From assembly GCA_002360945.1 (NCBI GenBank), contig DERO01000008.1:62001-126000 (forward strand): DNA of 64,000 bases, in the 5' to 3' direction. Positions 37,463 to 45,979 of the stretch are shown one piece after another. Numbering within the stretch: the stretch's first letter is position 1; every line of letters starts with the position of its first letter. The notes under the pieces are model-generated. The model searched no databases. It saw only the letters and a program-made list of their open reading frames with translations, and was not told where the DNA came from. Both the position numbers and the translations under genes were made by a program. The DNA comes from Leclercia adecarboxylata. GTDB taxonomy: Bacteria; Pseudomonadota; Gammaproteobacteria; Enterobacterales; Enterobacteriaceae.

Positions 37463-38374
37463 TTAAGACGCTTCGTCAGATAATCGTTTTACGGCAACCG
37501 TACGCGTCGACCACCAGCAGATCAGCGATCCGAGACTCACCATCGCCGTTCCCTGCCAGAAGGCCAGGGTCAGGTGCGAGTCCAGCATAAAGGCCGCCAG
37601 CACTGCCGAGATAATCGGAATAAAGTAGGACGCCGCCGCCAGCACCGTGACGTTGCCGTGCAGGATCCCGACGTTCCAGGCGGCGTAGCCAAAGCCCATC
37701 GCCATCGCCGCCAGCATCAGGCTGATCCACGCGTGCCACGACAGAACAAATTCCGGCTGGGGTGAGGTGAGATATTTCACCCACAGCGTCAGTGCCGTTA
37801 AGATAAAGAACAAGGTAATACCGTTATTTCCCTGCGCGATACGCTGGGTAACTACGCAATAAATCGCCCAGATCACCGCTCCGCTGAATGCCAGTCCGTA
37901 ACTTAACGGATTATCCATAACGTTATTCATCATCTCCGTCAGAGAAAACCCGCCGTCGCCGCCCAATACCCGGCCTATTCCGACGATGGCTAAAATCACT
38001 CCGGGAATAATTAACGGGCTGGTTTTCTGCCGGGTAACGATCACCGCCAGTAAAATAGTCATGCTCGGCCAGAGATAATTCACCATCCCCACTTCAATCG
38101 CCTGCCGCCCGGAATGGGTAAAGCCCAGCGACAGCGACAGGCACAGCTCATAGCAGACGAACAGCACGCTGCCGATGATGAGATAGCTTACCGGGAATTT
38201 TTTGATCTTCGGAAAGCCAAGGGTAAACAGTAGCAGTACCGCGCTGCAAGTGTAGATCAGTGCCGCCCCGCCCACTGGGCCAAAGCCTTCGCTCACGCTT
38301 TTTATCAGGCCGACAATCGCGCTCCAGAGCAGGATGGCGATCAGGCCGACGAGTGTCGCTTTCTTATGGGGCAT
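37463..38374 (-). CDS. yddG: DMT/EamA transporter, YddG-like aromatic amino acid exporter
   Basis: The 303-residue protein has ten predicted membrane helices in two EamA repeats. It tracks E. coli YddG over its whole length: ATLVGLIAILLWS, SVSEGFGPVGGAA, QAIEVGMVNYLWPS, AAWNVGILHGNVT. YddG exports aromatic amino acids and some other solutes. Its setting here, divergent from a DapA-like catabolic gene, differs from E. coli, so it may be a paralogue with another substrate. The symbol reflects family resemblance. Confidence 0.75.
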   Translation of the reverse strand: MPHKKATLVGLIAILLWSAIVGLIKSVSEGFGPVGGAALIYTCSAVLLLFTLGFPKIKKFPVSYLIIGSVLFVCYELCLSLSLGFTHSGRQAIEVGMVNYLWPSMTILLAVIVTRQKTSPLIIPGVILAIVGIGRVLGGDGGFSLTEMMNNVMDNPLSYGLAFSGAVIWAIYCVVTQRIAQGNNGITLFFILTALTLWVKYLTSPQPEFVLSWHAWISLMLAAMAMGFGYAAWNVGILHGNVTVLAAASYFIPIISAVLAAFMLDSHLTLAFWQGTAMVSLGSLICWWSTRTVAVKRLSDEAS

Positions 38375-38769
38375 ACCCTGTACCTCTGTTTACATTCTGG
38401 TCACGACCCGGCGTTCCGGCGTGCTGCTTTGTTAAATTCTGGTTAACTGCAGCATTAAAACTATGCCGCCGGAAAGACGCTGTAAATACGTCTCAGAGGG
38501 TGATAATTCGGGAATGTGATCGCTATCTGAAAACATGTAGAAAATTACTACGAAAAAATAAAGTATTTAATTAACTGATTTATAAAGGTTAAATTTTAAT
38601 TGTTTGTCGGAATCTTCTACTGTTGCGTATTTATGTTGTATTTTTTATGTATACAAAAAATATTCATGCGTTGACCTTTTACCTCCCCCTGTGCAAATTT
38701 TTAACAAACGCAGTCCATCAGGGTTGCGTAGCAGACTGTGATGGTCGTGAATTCCCCCTGGAGGTTATC
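38375..38769. other. Divergent regulatory region between the yddG-like and DapA-like genes
   Basis: These 395 bases are A/T-rich near 38.5-38.7 kb. They contain a GTATAC-centred palindrome (38648-38655) and a strong GGAGG (38760-38764) for the DapA-like gene. Open frames here do not look coding. Confidence 0.55.
38641..38660. promoter_or_regulatory. Candidate GntR operator (TTTTTTATGTATACAAAAAA)
   Basis: An extended palindrome is centred on TGTATACA (38648-38655), with T- and A-tracts as outer arms. The same TGTATACA core occurs before the FAD oxidoreductase at 42391-42398. A GntR-type gene lies between the two targets. Confidence 0.55.
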
Positions 38770-39666
38770 GTGTTGACATTTGAAGGTATCTACACCCCGG
38801 CAATTACCCCTTACGCAGCCGATGGCAGCATTGATTTTGCACGCTTTTCCGACGTGCTGGAGTCGCTGATCGAGGCTCGAGTACACGGCATCATCATCGG
38901 TGGTTCTACCGGTGAATACTACGCCCAGAGCCCGGAAGAGCGTAAAGCGCTGGTGGAACATGCCCGCCAGGTGATTGGCACCCGCCTGCCGCTGATTGTC
39001 GGCACCGGTGCCATCCGTACTGAAGATGCGGTGGACTACGCTAAACATGCCCGTGAACATAAAGCCGATGCCATTCTGGTGACCTCGCCGCCGTACGCCC
39101 TGCCGACCGAGCTGGAAAACGCCCATCACGCTTTGACCGTGGATAAAGCCGCACAGCTGCCGATCATGCTCTACAACTACCCGGGCCGCATGGGCATCAC
39201 CATGGGCGAAACCTATTTCCGCGAGGTAAGCCGCTCATCGAACGTGGTCGCCATCAAAGAGAGCTCCGGCGATTTCAATAACCTGCACCTGCTGGCCTGT
39301 AAGTTCCCGAATATCGCGCTCTCCTGCGGCTGGGACGATCAGGCTCTCGAGTTCTTCGCCTGGGGGGCGCAAAGCTGGGTCTGCGCCGGCTCCAACTTTA
39401 TCCCGCGTGAACACGTGGCGCTGTATGAAGCCTGCGTGGTGGAGAAAGACTTCGCCAAAGGCCGTAAGATCATGGCCGCAATGATGCCGCTGATGAACTT
39501 CCTCGACGGCGGCAAGTTCGTGCAGTCGATCCGTTACGGCTGCGAACTGAACGGCCTGACCTCCGGCACGGTGCGCGCGCCGCTGCAGGATCTCAATGAA
39601 GAAGAGAAAGCGCAGCTGAAAGCGGTGATTGCCGATGTGAAACGCAACGTCGCTGCGGCGCTGTAA
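38770..39666 (+). CDS. DapA/dihydrodipicolinate synthase-family lyase
   Basis: The 298-residue TIM-barrel enzyme forms a Schiff base through Lys163 (VAIKESSGDFNN) and uses Tyr137 (YNYPGRMG). GGSTGEYY replaces the usual GTTGE turn, and VGTGAIRTEDAVDYA is typical of the family. The GTG start at 38770 lies 5 nt after GGAGG; a TTG one codon later is possible. Upstream in-frame sequence looks non-coding. A catabolic aldolase or dehydratase role is more likely than lysine synthesis given the ALDH 9 nt downstream. The substrate is not known. Confidence 0.85.
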   Translation: MLTFEGIYTPAITPYAADGSIDFARFSDVLESLIEARVHGIIIGGSTGEYYAQSPEERKALVEHARQVIGTRLPLIVGTGAIRTEDAVDYAKHAREHKADAILVTSPPYALPTELENAHHALTVDKAAQLPIMLYNYPGRMGITMGETYFREVSRSSNVVAIKESSGDFNNLHLLACKFPNIALSCGWDDQALEFFAWGAQSWVCAGSNFIPREHVALYEACVVEKDFAKGRKIMAAMMPLMNFLDGGKFVQSIRYGCELNGLTSGTVRAPLQDLNEEEKAQLKAVIADVKRNVAAAL

Positions 39667-39675
39667 GGAGGCACT

Positions 39676-41178
39676 ATGAGTCAGCTGCACACCCTGGATG
39701 ACGTAACGGCTATCGCCGGGGAACTCTCCCTGGCGAGCAAGGCCTTTATCAACGGACGTTTCGTGGCCGCGCAATCCGGCAAAACGCTGCCGACCACCAA
39801 CCCGGCCACCGGGGAGACGATCGGCCATATCGCCGCCTGCGATGTCAATGATGTTAACGCGGCGGTGGAAGGGGCGCGCAGCGCGTTCGAGGCCGGAAGC
39901 TGGAGCAAGCGGGCACCGGGCGAACGCAAAGCGGTGCTGCTGAAACTGGCGGCGCTGATGGAGCAGGAGATCGACCAACTGGCGGTGCTGGAGAGCCTCG
40001 ATAGCGGCAAACCGGTCAGCGAATGCCTGGCGGTGGACGTGCCGGAAACCATTCACGTGCTGAAGTGGCACGCCGAAGCCATCGACAAACTTTACGACCA
40101 CACTGCCCCGGTCGGTAACGGCGCGATGGCGCTGGTGGTGCGCGAGCCGATTGGCGTGGTGGGCTGCGTCCTGCCGTGGAACTTCCCGCTGCTGATGCTG
40201 GCCTGGAAAATCGGCCCGGCGCTGGCGGCTGGCTGCTCGGTGATCGTCAAACCGGCGGAGCAGACCTCGCTCACCGCGCTGCGGGTTGCCGGGCTGGCGT
40301 TTGAGGCGGGCGTTCCGGCGGGGGTGCTGAATATCGTCACTGGCACCGGCAAGAAGGTCGGGGAACCGATTGGCCTGCACCCGGAAATCGACATGGTGAG
40401 CTTTACCGGCTCCACCGCCACCGGACGGCGTTTCCTGCACTATGCGGCGGAGTCCAACCTCAAGAAGGTGGTGCTGGAGTGCGGCGGTAAAAACCCGGCG
40501 GTTGTCTTTGACGATGCCCAGGATCTGGCGACCGTGGCTGGCCATGTGCTGAATGGCGCATTCTGGAACATGGGCGAGAACTGTTCCGCCACCTCGCGCC
40601 TGCTGGTGCAGGAAAGTGTCAAAGAGGCGCTGCTGGCCGAGATGGCCAAACAGATCGGCGACTGGCCGATGGGCAACCCGCTCGATCCGAACAACCGGCT
40701 GGGGGCGATGGTCTCGACGGAGCATTTCAGCAAGGTGAGCGGCTATCTCGACACCGCCCGTCAGGAAGGGCTGCGGATGGTACAGGGCGGCGATACCGAG
40801 CAGGGCGCTTACGTCCAGCCGACCATTATCGATGGCGTAACGCCGGAGAGCGCGCTGTTCCGGGAGGAGATCTTTGGCCCGGTGCTGTGCGTCACCACGT
40901 TCAAAACCGAAGCCGAGGCCATCGCGCTGGCCAACGATACCCAGTACGGCCTGGCCGCGTCGGTCTACACCGGCAGGCTGAACCGGGCCATTCGCGTATC
41001 GCGCGCCATTCGCGCCGGTACGGTAACGGTGAACTGCTTCGGAGAAGGCGATGCCACCACGCCGTTTGGCGGCTACAAGCAGTCGGGCTTTGGCGGGCGC
41101 GATAAATCTGTCTTCGCCCTCGACCAGTACACCGAACTGAAGACCCTGTGGATTGATCTCTCTGAAGACGACGCCTGA
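39676..41178 (+). CDS. NAD(P)+ aldehyde dehydrogenase, PuuC-like
   Basis: The 500-residue ALDH has the catalytic Cys303 (NMGENCSATSRL) and the general base Glu268 (VVLECGGKNP). The cofactor motif is VLPWNFPLLMLAWK, and the C-terminal block FGGYKQSGFGGRDKS resembles PuuC. PuuC oxidises gamma-glutamyl-aminobutyraldehyde and other aldehydes. Here it is the second gene after the DapA-like lyase (GGAG in the 9-nt gap). A PuuB-like oxidase follows later in the cluster, so amine or amino-acid catabolism is likely. A role in the true putrescine pathway is not supported. Confidence 0.9.
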   Translation: MSQLHTLDDVTAIAGELSLASKAFINGRFVAAQSGKTLPTTNPATGETIGHIAACDVNDVNAAVEGARSAFEAGSWSKRAPGERKAVLLKLAALMEQEIDQLAVLESLDSGKPVSECLAVDVPETIHVLKWHAEAIDKLYDHTAPVGNGAMALVVREPIGVVGCVLPWNFPLLMLAWKIGPALAAGCSVIVKPAEQTSLTALRVAGLAFEAGVPAGVLNIVTGTGKKVGEPIGLHPEIDMVSFTGSTATGRRFLHYAAESNLKKVVLECGGKNPAVVFDDAQDLATVAGHVLNGAFWNMGENCSATSRLLVQESVKEALLAEMAKQIGDWPMGNPLDPNNRLGAMVSTEHFSKVSGYLDTARQEGLRMVQGGDTEQGAYVQPTIIDGVTPESALFREEIFGPVLCVTTFKTEAEAIALANDTQYGLAASVYTGRLNRAIRVSRAIRAGTVTVNCFGEGDATTPFGGYKQSGFGGRDKSVFALDQYTELKTLWIDLSEDDA

Positions 41179-41556
41179 AGCCGTTTTTAACGGTCTGGAA
41201 GAGAGAATCCATTTCTATTTCTGTCTTCTGGTGGCGGTTGGCCTGTCGAGAAAGCAGGGACGCATCTGCTCAAACCGGCAGAAAAATGCCTTTATTATGA
41301 AGTGGCTAAAAAATGCCGGGCAGCTGCCGCCGTTTCGCCACGTTGCCGGCAGTGAAATTGTCTGGCTGCGTGGGGAGATCCTGCGTCATCCACCGGACCG
41401 GGATCCTGAGCCCCTCCTGAGGCTGATCTATCAGACTGCCAGCGAGATGCGCAGAGCATGATTGCTGTGGCTGATAATTTTGCTGTTGCACATCTTTATC
41501 TGTAGGTTAAGCAACATCATAGTTAAGCATCACAGGTCGATTTTCAGGAGGCGGCA
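41179..41556. other. Region between the aldehyde dehydrogenase and gntR-like genes
   Basis: These 378 bases contain an in-frame stretch ending at 41461 (possible start ATG 41297, 54 residues, MKWLKNAGQLPPFRHVAG...). It has no recognisable family and no good Shine-Dalgarno, so I do not call it a gene. An AGGAGG (41547-41552) serves the gntR-like gene. No GTATAC operator is present here. Confidence 0.4.
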
Positions 41557-42258
41557 ATGAGAACGGGAAAGGTAGCGCTGTATGAGGATCTCAAGCGACA
41601 TATTCTGACCATGGAGCTGGATCCGGACGAGCTGCTGGATGAAGCCGTGCTGACCGCGCAGTACGGTCTCTCCCGTACGCCGGTGCGTGAAGTATTCCAG
41701 CGCCTGGCAGGGGAAGGGTATCTCGAGATTGTGGAAAAACGCGGCGTACGGGTGATCCCGATGAGCCACTCGACGCTGCGCAATTTCTTCCTGGTGGCAC
41801 CGATGATCTATGCCGCCACCGGACGCCTTGCCGTGCAGCACTACAAACCGGCGCAGCTCAAGGCGCTAAAAGAGACCCAAAAGCGTTTTCGTAAGGCGGT
41901 GCAAACCCGCGATGCCGAAGCGCTGGCGCTGGAGAACAACCGTTTTCACGAGATCATGGGCGAGATGGCGGCCAACCCCTATCTGCAGCCGAGCCTGGGG
42001 CGTTTGCTGATCGACCACTGTCGCATCGGGCATACCTTCTTCCGGCCGCAAAACGAGGACATGGAGCGCCGTTTACAGCTGGCTGCGGATCATCACGACG
42101 CCTTTATCGCTGCCATCGAGGCGCGTGACGAGCAGGCGGTGGTCGATCTGGTGTTTGAGCACTGGGAATTGTCGCGGGAAAACATGGAAATCTTCATCGC
42201 GCCCCAGGGGCTGAAAGCCGATAACTTCGCTCCTTTTCCGGAGGGCGATAACCGCTGA
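41557..42258 (+). CDS. GntR-family regulator with FCD ligand domain
   Basis: The 233-residue product has an N-terminal winged helix (about 5-70: ALYEDLKRHILTMEL, LSRTPVREVFQRLAGEGYLEI) and an all-helical FCD domain. Metal-ligand positions are the pattern NNRFHEIMGEMA, DHCRIGH and DHHDAFIAAIEARD. FCD regulators usually repress catabolic genes and release DNA on binding a carboxylate. GTATAC palindromes before both flanking enzyme units are its probable sites. AGGAGG is 4 nt from the ATG. Confidence 0.9.
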   Translation: MRTGKVALYEDLKRHILTMELDPDELLDEAVLTAQYGLSRTPVREVFQRLAGEGYLEIVEKRGVRVIPMSHSTLRNFFLVAPMIYAATGRLAVQHYKPAQLKALKETQKRFRKAVQTRDAEALALENNRFHEIMGEMAANPYLQPSLGRLLIDHCRIGHTFFRPQNEDMERRLQLAADHHDAFIAAIEARDEQAVVDLVFEHWELSRENMEIFIAPQGLKADNFAPFPEGDNR

Positions 42259-42388
42259 ACGCATCCCGCTAAGGCCTGCTGGCATCCGCTGACAGGCCTC
42301 CTTTCCCCATTCGTATTTCTTCTCTGACGCCCCGCTGCGCCGGGCTTTGCACGCCCTTTTTATCATTTTTGCAACTATTTTTATACTT

Positions 42389-42411
42389 GATGTATACATG
42401 AGATATACATC
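42389..42411. promoter_or_regulatory. Candidate GntR operator upstream of the FAD oxidoreductase
   Basis: Perfect inverted arms GATGTATA (42389-42396) and TATACATC (42404-42411) with a 7-bp spacer. The first overlaps TGTATACA, the core also present at 38648-38655. It lies 62 bp before the GTG start. Confidence 0.62.
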
Positions 42412-42472
42412 ACATACACATTCACTCGGGGTGGCTAACATTGATTCAACGCTACTTACCGGAGTAACCCAC

Positions 42473-43792
42473 GTGCAAAAGATCACTTCTCTACCTGCTG
42501 ACGACGCCCTGCCGGGTTGGTATCACACCAGTCAACCGCGTACCCCGCGTCCTGCCCACGTCGGGCAAAAGCATGCCCGCTGGGCGATAGTCGGAGCCGG
42601 ATTAACCGGGTTGGCCGCCGCTCGCCAGTTGGCGCTGAACTTTCCGGATGATGAAGTGGTGCTGGTTGAGGCGCAGGACGTGGGCTACGGCTCCTCCGGG
42701 CGCAACGCCGGTTTCGCCATTGATGTCCCGCACGATATCGGGGCGAAGGACTATATCGGTGATGTCACCACCGCGAATCTGATCCTCAAGCTCAACACCC
42801 TCGGGCAAAACTATTTGCGTGAAATCGTTAAAGAGCACGACATTGCGTGCCAGATGACCGAGTCCGGTAAATACCAGGCCGCAGTGGGGGAGAAGGGGAT
42901 CGCGATCCTCGAGGCCTACCGCAGCGGGCTGGAGAAAATTGGCCGCCACGCGGAGATGATCCCCGGGAAGGATCTGCCGGACCATATCGGCACCTCATAC
43001 TACCAGCAGGCGCTCTACATTCCGGGCACCATTCTGCTTCAGCCCTCGGCGCTGGTGAAAGGGCTGGCGGACAGCCTGCCGTCTAACGTTACGCTGTATG
43101 AAAACACGCCGATCACGTCCATAGACTATGGCGACAAAGTGACGCTGGTGCATGACCACGGCAGCATCACCGCCGACACGCTGATCCTGGCGAACAACGC
43201 CTTTGCCGCCCATTTTGGTTTTCTGCGCGGTCGCCTGCTGCCGACCTTCCTCTATGGCAGCCTGACCCGGCCGCTGACCGCTGAAGAGCAGGCGCAGCTT
43301 GGCGGTAAGCCGGTGTGGGGCGTTATTCCGGCGCATCCGTTTGGCAGCACCGTGCGCCGCACGGTTGATAACCGCATCCTGATGCGTAACAGCTTTAGCT
43401 TCCATCCAGACGGTCGCCCGCGTGAAAAACAGCTGAAGCACAATATTGAGACCCACCGTAAATCGTTCGAGCGCCGCTTCCCGATGCTGAGCAAGGTCGA
43501 TTTCGAATACTCCTGGAGCGGGGCCATCTGCCTGTCGGACAACCACGAAGGCTTCTTCGGCCAGCTGGCGCCGAACGTCTATGGCGCGCTGTGCTGTAAC
43601 GGTCTGGGGATCACCCGCGGCACCGCCACCGGCAAACTGTTGGCGGATATGATCGCCGGGGAGCGCAACGAGCTGATCGATTTCCTCGTGGCCTCACCGG
43701 GCCCGAACAGAACTCCGCCGGAGCCGTTCCTGTCGATTGGCGTGAACTCGGTGCTGAAGTGGGGCCAGTTCCGCGCCGGGCTGGAGGTGTAG
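42473..43792 (+). CDS. FAD-dependent amine/amino-acid oxidoreductase, PuuB/DadA-like
   Basis: The 439-residue flavoprotein has a Rossmann FAD motif IVGAGLTGLAAARQ (41-46 GxGxxG), the VEAQDVGYGSSGRNAGF block of the DAO/PuuB family and the C-terminal YGALCCNGLGITRGTATG loop. The GTG start at 42473 has GGAG 8 nt upstream; the open frame before it reads through the operator. It may oxidise a C-N bond to give an aldehyde for the PuuC-like dehydrogenase. A BIME follows it. The exact substrate is unknown. Confidence 0.87.
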   Translation: MQKITSLPADDALPGWYHTSQPRTPRPAHVGQKHARWAIVGAGLTGLAAARQLALNFPDDEVVLVEAQDVGYGSSGRNAGFAIDVPHDIGAKDYIGDVTTANLILKLNTLGQNYLREIVKEHDIACQMTESGKYQAAVGEKGIAILEAYRSGLEKIGRHAEMIPGKDLPDHIGTSYYQQALYIPGTILLQPSALVKGLADSLPSNVTLYENTPITSIDYGDKVTLVHDHGSITADTLILANNAFAAHFGFLRGRLLPTFLYGSLTRPLTAEEQAQLGGKPVWGVIPAHPFGSTVRRTVDNRILMRNSFSFHPDGRPREKQLKHNIETHRKSFERRFPMLSKVDFEYSWSGAICLSDNHEGFFGQLAPNVYGALCCNGLGITRGTATGKLLADMIAGERNELIDFLVASPGPNRTPPEPFLSIGVNSVLKWGQFRAGLEV

Positions 43793-43806
43793 CATTTAGT
43801 TAAAAC

Positions 43807-43867
43807 GCCTGATGGCGCTGCGCTTATCAGGTTTTCCAGGTCGGGTAAGCGCAGCGCCGCCCGACGC
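43807..43867. repeat. REP-like pair (BIME)
   Basis: GCCTGATGGCGCTGCGCTTATCAGG and the inverted GTCGGGTAAGCGCAGCGCCGCCCGAC lie between the FAD oxidoreductase and a convergent gene. Confidence 0.75.
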
Positions 43868-43881
43868 TGTTACGTAAAGCC

Positions 43882-44349
43882 TTACAGTCCAAGATCGCTG
43901 AGGCTCGGGTGATCGTCAGGACGTCTACCCAGCGGCCAGTGATACAGTCGCTCGGATTCCTTGATAGGCATATCGTTGACGCAGGCGAAGCGGCGCGTCA
44001 TCAGCCCGTCCTCGCCGAATTCCCAGTTTTCATTGCCGTATGAACGGTACCAGTTACCTGAATCATCATGCCATTCATAGGCATAACGCACGGCAATCCG
44101 GTTATCAGTGAACGCCCAAAGCTCCTTGATAAGGCGATAATCCAGCTCTTTCTTCCATTTACGCGCCAGAAATGCCTGCGCTTCCTCGCGGTTAGTCGCA
44201 AATTCGGCACGGTTTCGCCATTTTGTATCCAGGGAATAAGCCAGCGCCACTTTTGCAGGATCGCGACTGTTCCAGCCATCTTCTGCCAGCCTGACTTTTT
44301 CAATTGCGCTTTCACGGGTAAACGGAGGTAAAGGGGGGCGTGTGTTCAT
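43882..44349 (-). CDS. DUF1348 / SnoaL-like (NTF2-fold) protein
   Basis: The 155-residue product (ATG 44349) is a DUF1348 family member with the NTF2-like cone fold: [26 protein letters not shown], WFEFxEDGL-like [13 protein letters not shown], and the closing block INDMPI-like [11 protein letters not shown]. Biochemical function of the family is unknown. It is divergent from a TetR gene with two operator-like palindromes between them, so it is very probably the regulator's target. Confidence 0.85.
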   Translation of the reverse strand: MNTRPPLPPFTRESAIEKVRLAEDGWNSRDPAKVALAYSLDTKWRNRAEFATNREEAQAFLARKWKKELDYRLIKELWAFTDNRIAVRYAYEWHDDSGNWYRSYGNENWEFGEDGLMTRRFACVNDMPIKESERLYHWPLGRRPDDHPSLSDLGL

Positions 44350-44375
44350 TGCGGCAACCTCGGATTGATTAAGGT

Positions 44376-44389
44376 AGACAGGTCTGTCT
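44376..44389. promoter_or_regulatory. TetR-type operator 1
   Basis: AGACAG-GT-CTGTCT is a perfect 6-bp inverted repeat, 27 bp upstream of the DUF1348 gene start. Confidence 0.65.
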
Positions 44390-44412
44390 GCTGGTGTTAA
44401 TCTATGCCGGGT

Positions 44413-44426
44413 AGACAGACCTGTCA
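44413..44426. promoter_or_regulatory. TetR-type operator 2
   Basis: AGACAG-AC-CTGTCA repeats operator 1 with 5 of 6 arm pairs. The centre-to-centre distance is 37 bp, and it lies 41 bp before the tetR-like ATG. It would allow autorepression together with control of the divergent gene. Confidence 0.65.
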
Positions 44427-44466
44427 ACAGGATAATTAAGGCCGCAGTCCAGGAGAGTAATTAATA

Positions 44467-45027
44467 ATGAGCAATGATAAAAACGTCAGTGCCAGAGATA
44501 AAATACTGCTAACTGCCCATGATCTGTTTTATTCCACCGGCTTTAAGGCAACGGGCGTGGATAAAATCATCAAGCAGGCCGGCGTGACGAAAGTGACGTT
44601 TTATCGCTATTTTCCCGCCAAAAGTTTGCTGATACTCGCCTACCTCAATTATCGCCATGAACTCTGGATGAACTGGTTTCAGACCACGCTGAGCCTTAAG
44701 CTCAGCGAGGGTAAAACCGCTGCCCGGGCGTTATCCGGCACGCTGGATGAGTGGTTCAGGAGCCCGCATTTTCGGGGATGTGCCTTTATCAACGCCACCG
44801 CAGAAGCGGAGTCCGAAGATATTGCCGACGAAATTAAAGAGATTTGCCGTCATCATAAGTTTCAAACGGAACAAAATATGGCGTCGTTGCTGGGTATTGC
44901 AGATAAGCAGATCGCCGGCGAGATAATGATGCTGATGGATGGCGCGATTATTCATGCCCAGATGGGCATGAATACTGGGGATATTATTAAACAGTTAAAG
45001 ACCGGGCTGGAGAGATTTAATTTATAA
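44467..45027 (+). CDS. TetR/AcrR-family transcriptional regulator
   Basis: The 186-residue product has the TetR HTH at about 8-55 (RDKILLTAHDLFYSTGFKAT, VTKVTFYRYFPAKSLL) and a helical ligand domain with FRGCAFINATAEA. This resembles the subgroup that controls small detoxification or stress genes. The gene is divergent from the DUF1348 gene. Its 3' end overlaps the convergent DUF1294 gene by 11 nt. Confidence 0.9.
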   Translation: MSNDKNVSARDKILLTAHDLFYSTGFKATGVDKIIKQAGVTKVTFYRYFPAKSLLILAYLNYRHELWMNWFQTTLSLKLSEGKTAARALSGTLDEWFRSPHFRGCAFINATAEAESEDIADEIKEICRHHKFQTEQNMASLLGIADKQIAGEIMMLMDGAIIHAQMGMNTGDIIKQLKTGLERFNL

Positions 45028-45355
45028 AACTAAAGCGCCACGCTGCCAGCAGTAGCGCGACGTTAATGATCACGCTGATCATAAAGTACGTCTTAAACGG
45101 CTGTTTCTGGGTTTTATGACGAAACAGCTGCTGGCCAATAATCGCCCCCGGCCACCCACCCACCACGCCAAATATCAGCAATGTCGCCTCAGGCACCCGG
45201 CGCCAGGCTTTACGGGCCGCCATTTTATCCGCGCCATAGATAACGAACGTCAGCACGCTGGCGAGCACAAACCACATCGCCAATGGGTGTGGCAGCAGGG
45301 CGCTGCCCGCAGCGGTGAGAGCCAGAAGAAAATAACAGAGGTAATTAAGATTCAT
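45017..45355 (-). CDS. DUF1294 small membrane protein
   Basis: The 112-residue product has three to four hydrophobic helices and the DUF1294 signature YGADKMAARKAWRRVPE ... GGWPGAIIGQQLFRHKTQK. Function is unknown. In other bacteria the domain is often fused to a cold-shock domain; here it stands alone. Its 3' end overlaps the tetR-like gene. Confidence 0.82.
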   Translation of the reverse strand: MNLNYLCYFLLALTAAGSALLPHPLAMWFVLASVLTFVIYGADKMAARKAWRRVPEATLLIFGVVGGWPGAIIGQQLFRHKTQKQPFKTYFMISVIINVALLLAAWRFSFIN

Positions 45356-45426
45356 AGAACAGCAAGGGTCTGAGCGAAAACAGGGGAGGGCAATGATACG
45401 TGATTCTCGCGGGAGAGTAATCCGGG

Positions 45427-45882
45427 CTAATCTGTTAACCGTTTTGCCAGGCAGATCGCCTCTTCGCGCCCAACGTAGGGGCCATAGTTGGCTATCTGCG
45501 CATAGCCATGCTTCAGATAGAACTGCACGGCGCGGGTATTAATTTTTCGCGTCTCCAGCCACAGCTCGCGATAGCCCATCGTCCGCGCGGCCTCTTCAAG
45601 CCAGGCGAGCAGAGCCGCACCCGTACCCGGATAAGTCCGGGTAGAGAACATCCGTTTGAGTTCGGCGGTGGTATCCGAGAGGGGCCGCAACGCGCCACAG
45701 CCGACGGGGCGACGGTTTTCATCTTTCGCGACGGCCCAGAGGGCCCGCGCGCCTGAGACATCCTGCGGGTTAAAGTGACTTTTGCCGCTGTCACCCGTAA
45801 TCGCGGCCAGCTCTGCGGAGAGTTGCTCAATAAGTGCCTGCGAGTCGGCGGAGGTCGGGCTGGATTTTTCGATGGTGATCAT
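45427..45882 (-). CDS. GNAT-family N-acetyltransferase
   Basis: The 151-residue product has the GNAT fold. The acetyl-CoA loop is degenerate (RTYPGTGAALLAWLEE in place of R/QxxGxG/A), preceded by the strand AELKRMFS. Motif B is LWLETRKINTRAVQFYLKHGY. Acceptor substrate unknown. It is transcribed alone, away from the diguanylate cyclase. Confidence 0.82.
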   Translation of the reverse strand: MITIEKSSPTSADSQALIEQLSAELAAITGDSGKSHFNPQDVSGARALWAVAKDENRRPVGCGALRPLSDTTAELKRMFSTRTYPGTGAALLAWLEEAARTMGYRELWLETRKINTRAVQFYLKHGYAQIANYGPYVGREEAICLAKRLTD

Positions 45883-45979
45883 TTTTATGAAGTTGGTATA
45901 AGGTTCGGCTGCCAGTATAGGGCATCACAAAAATTCGCACCCATACGGAAAAGTTGTGATGCCCGCAGCCAGAGGCCGC

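Noticed and set aside
39235..40725. A 496-codon minus-strand frame opposite the DapA-like and ALDH genes
   Set aside because: It spans two unrelated genes in antisense and its translation has low-complexity Arg/His composition.
41153..41461. A possible small gene after the aldehyde dehydrogenase
   Set aside because: It overlaps the ALDH end, lacks a convincing start and ribosome site, and the last 54 codons match nothing I know; left as intergenic.
39676..43792. Calling the cluster the putrescine (puu) pathway or hydroxyproline pathway
   Set aside because: No gamma-glutamylputrescine synthetase/hydrolase or proline racemase-type epimerase is present, and the DapA-like protein lacks the pattern of the hydroxyproline-pathway deaminase.
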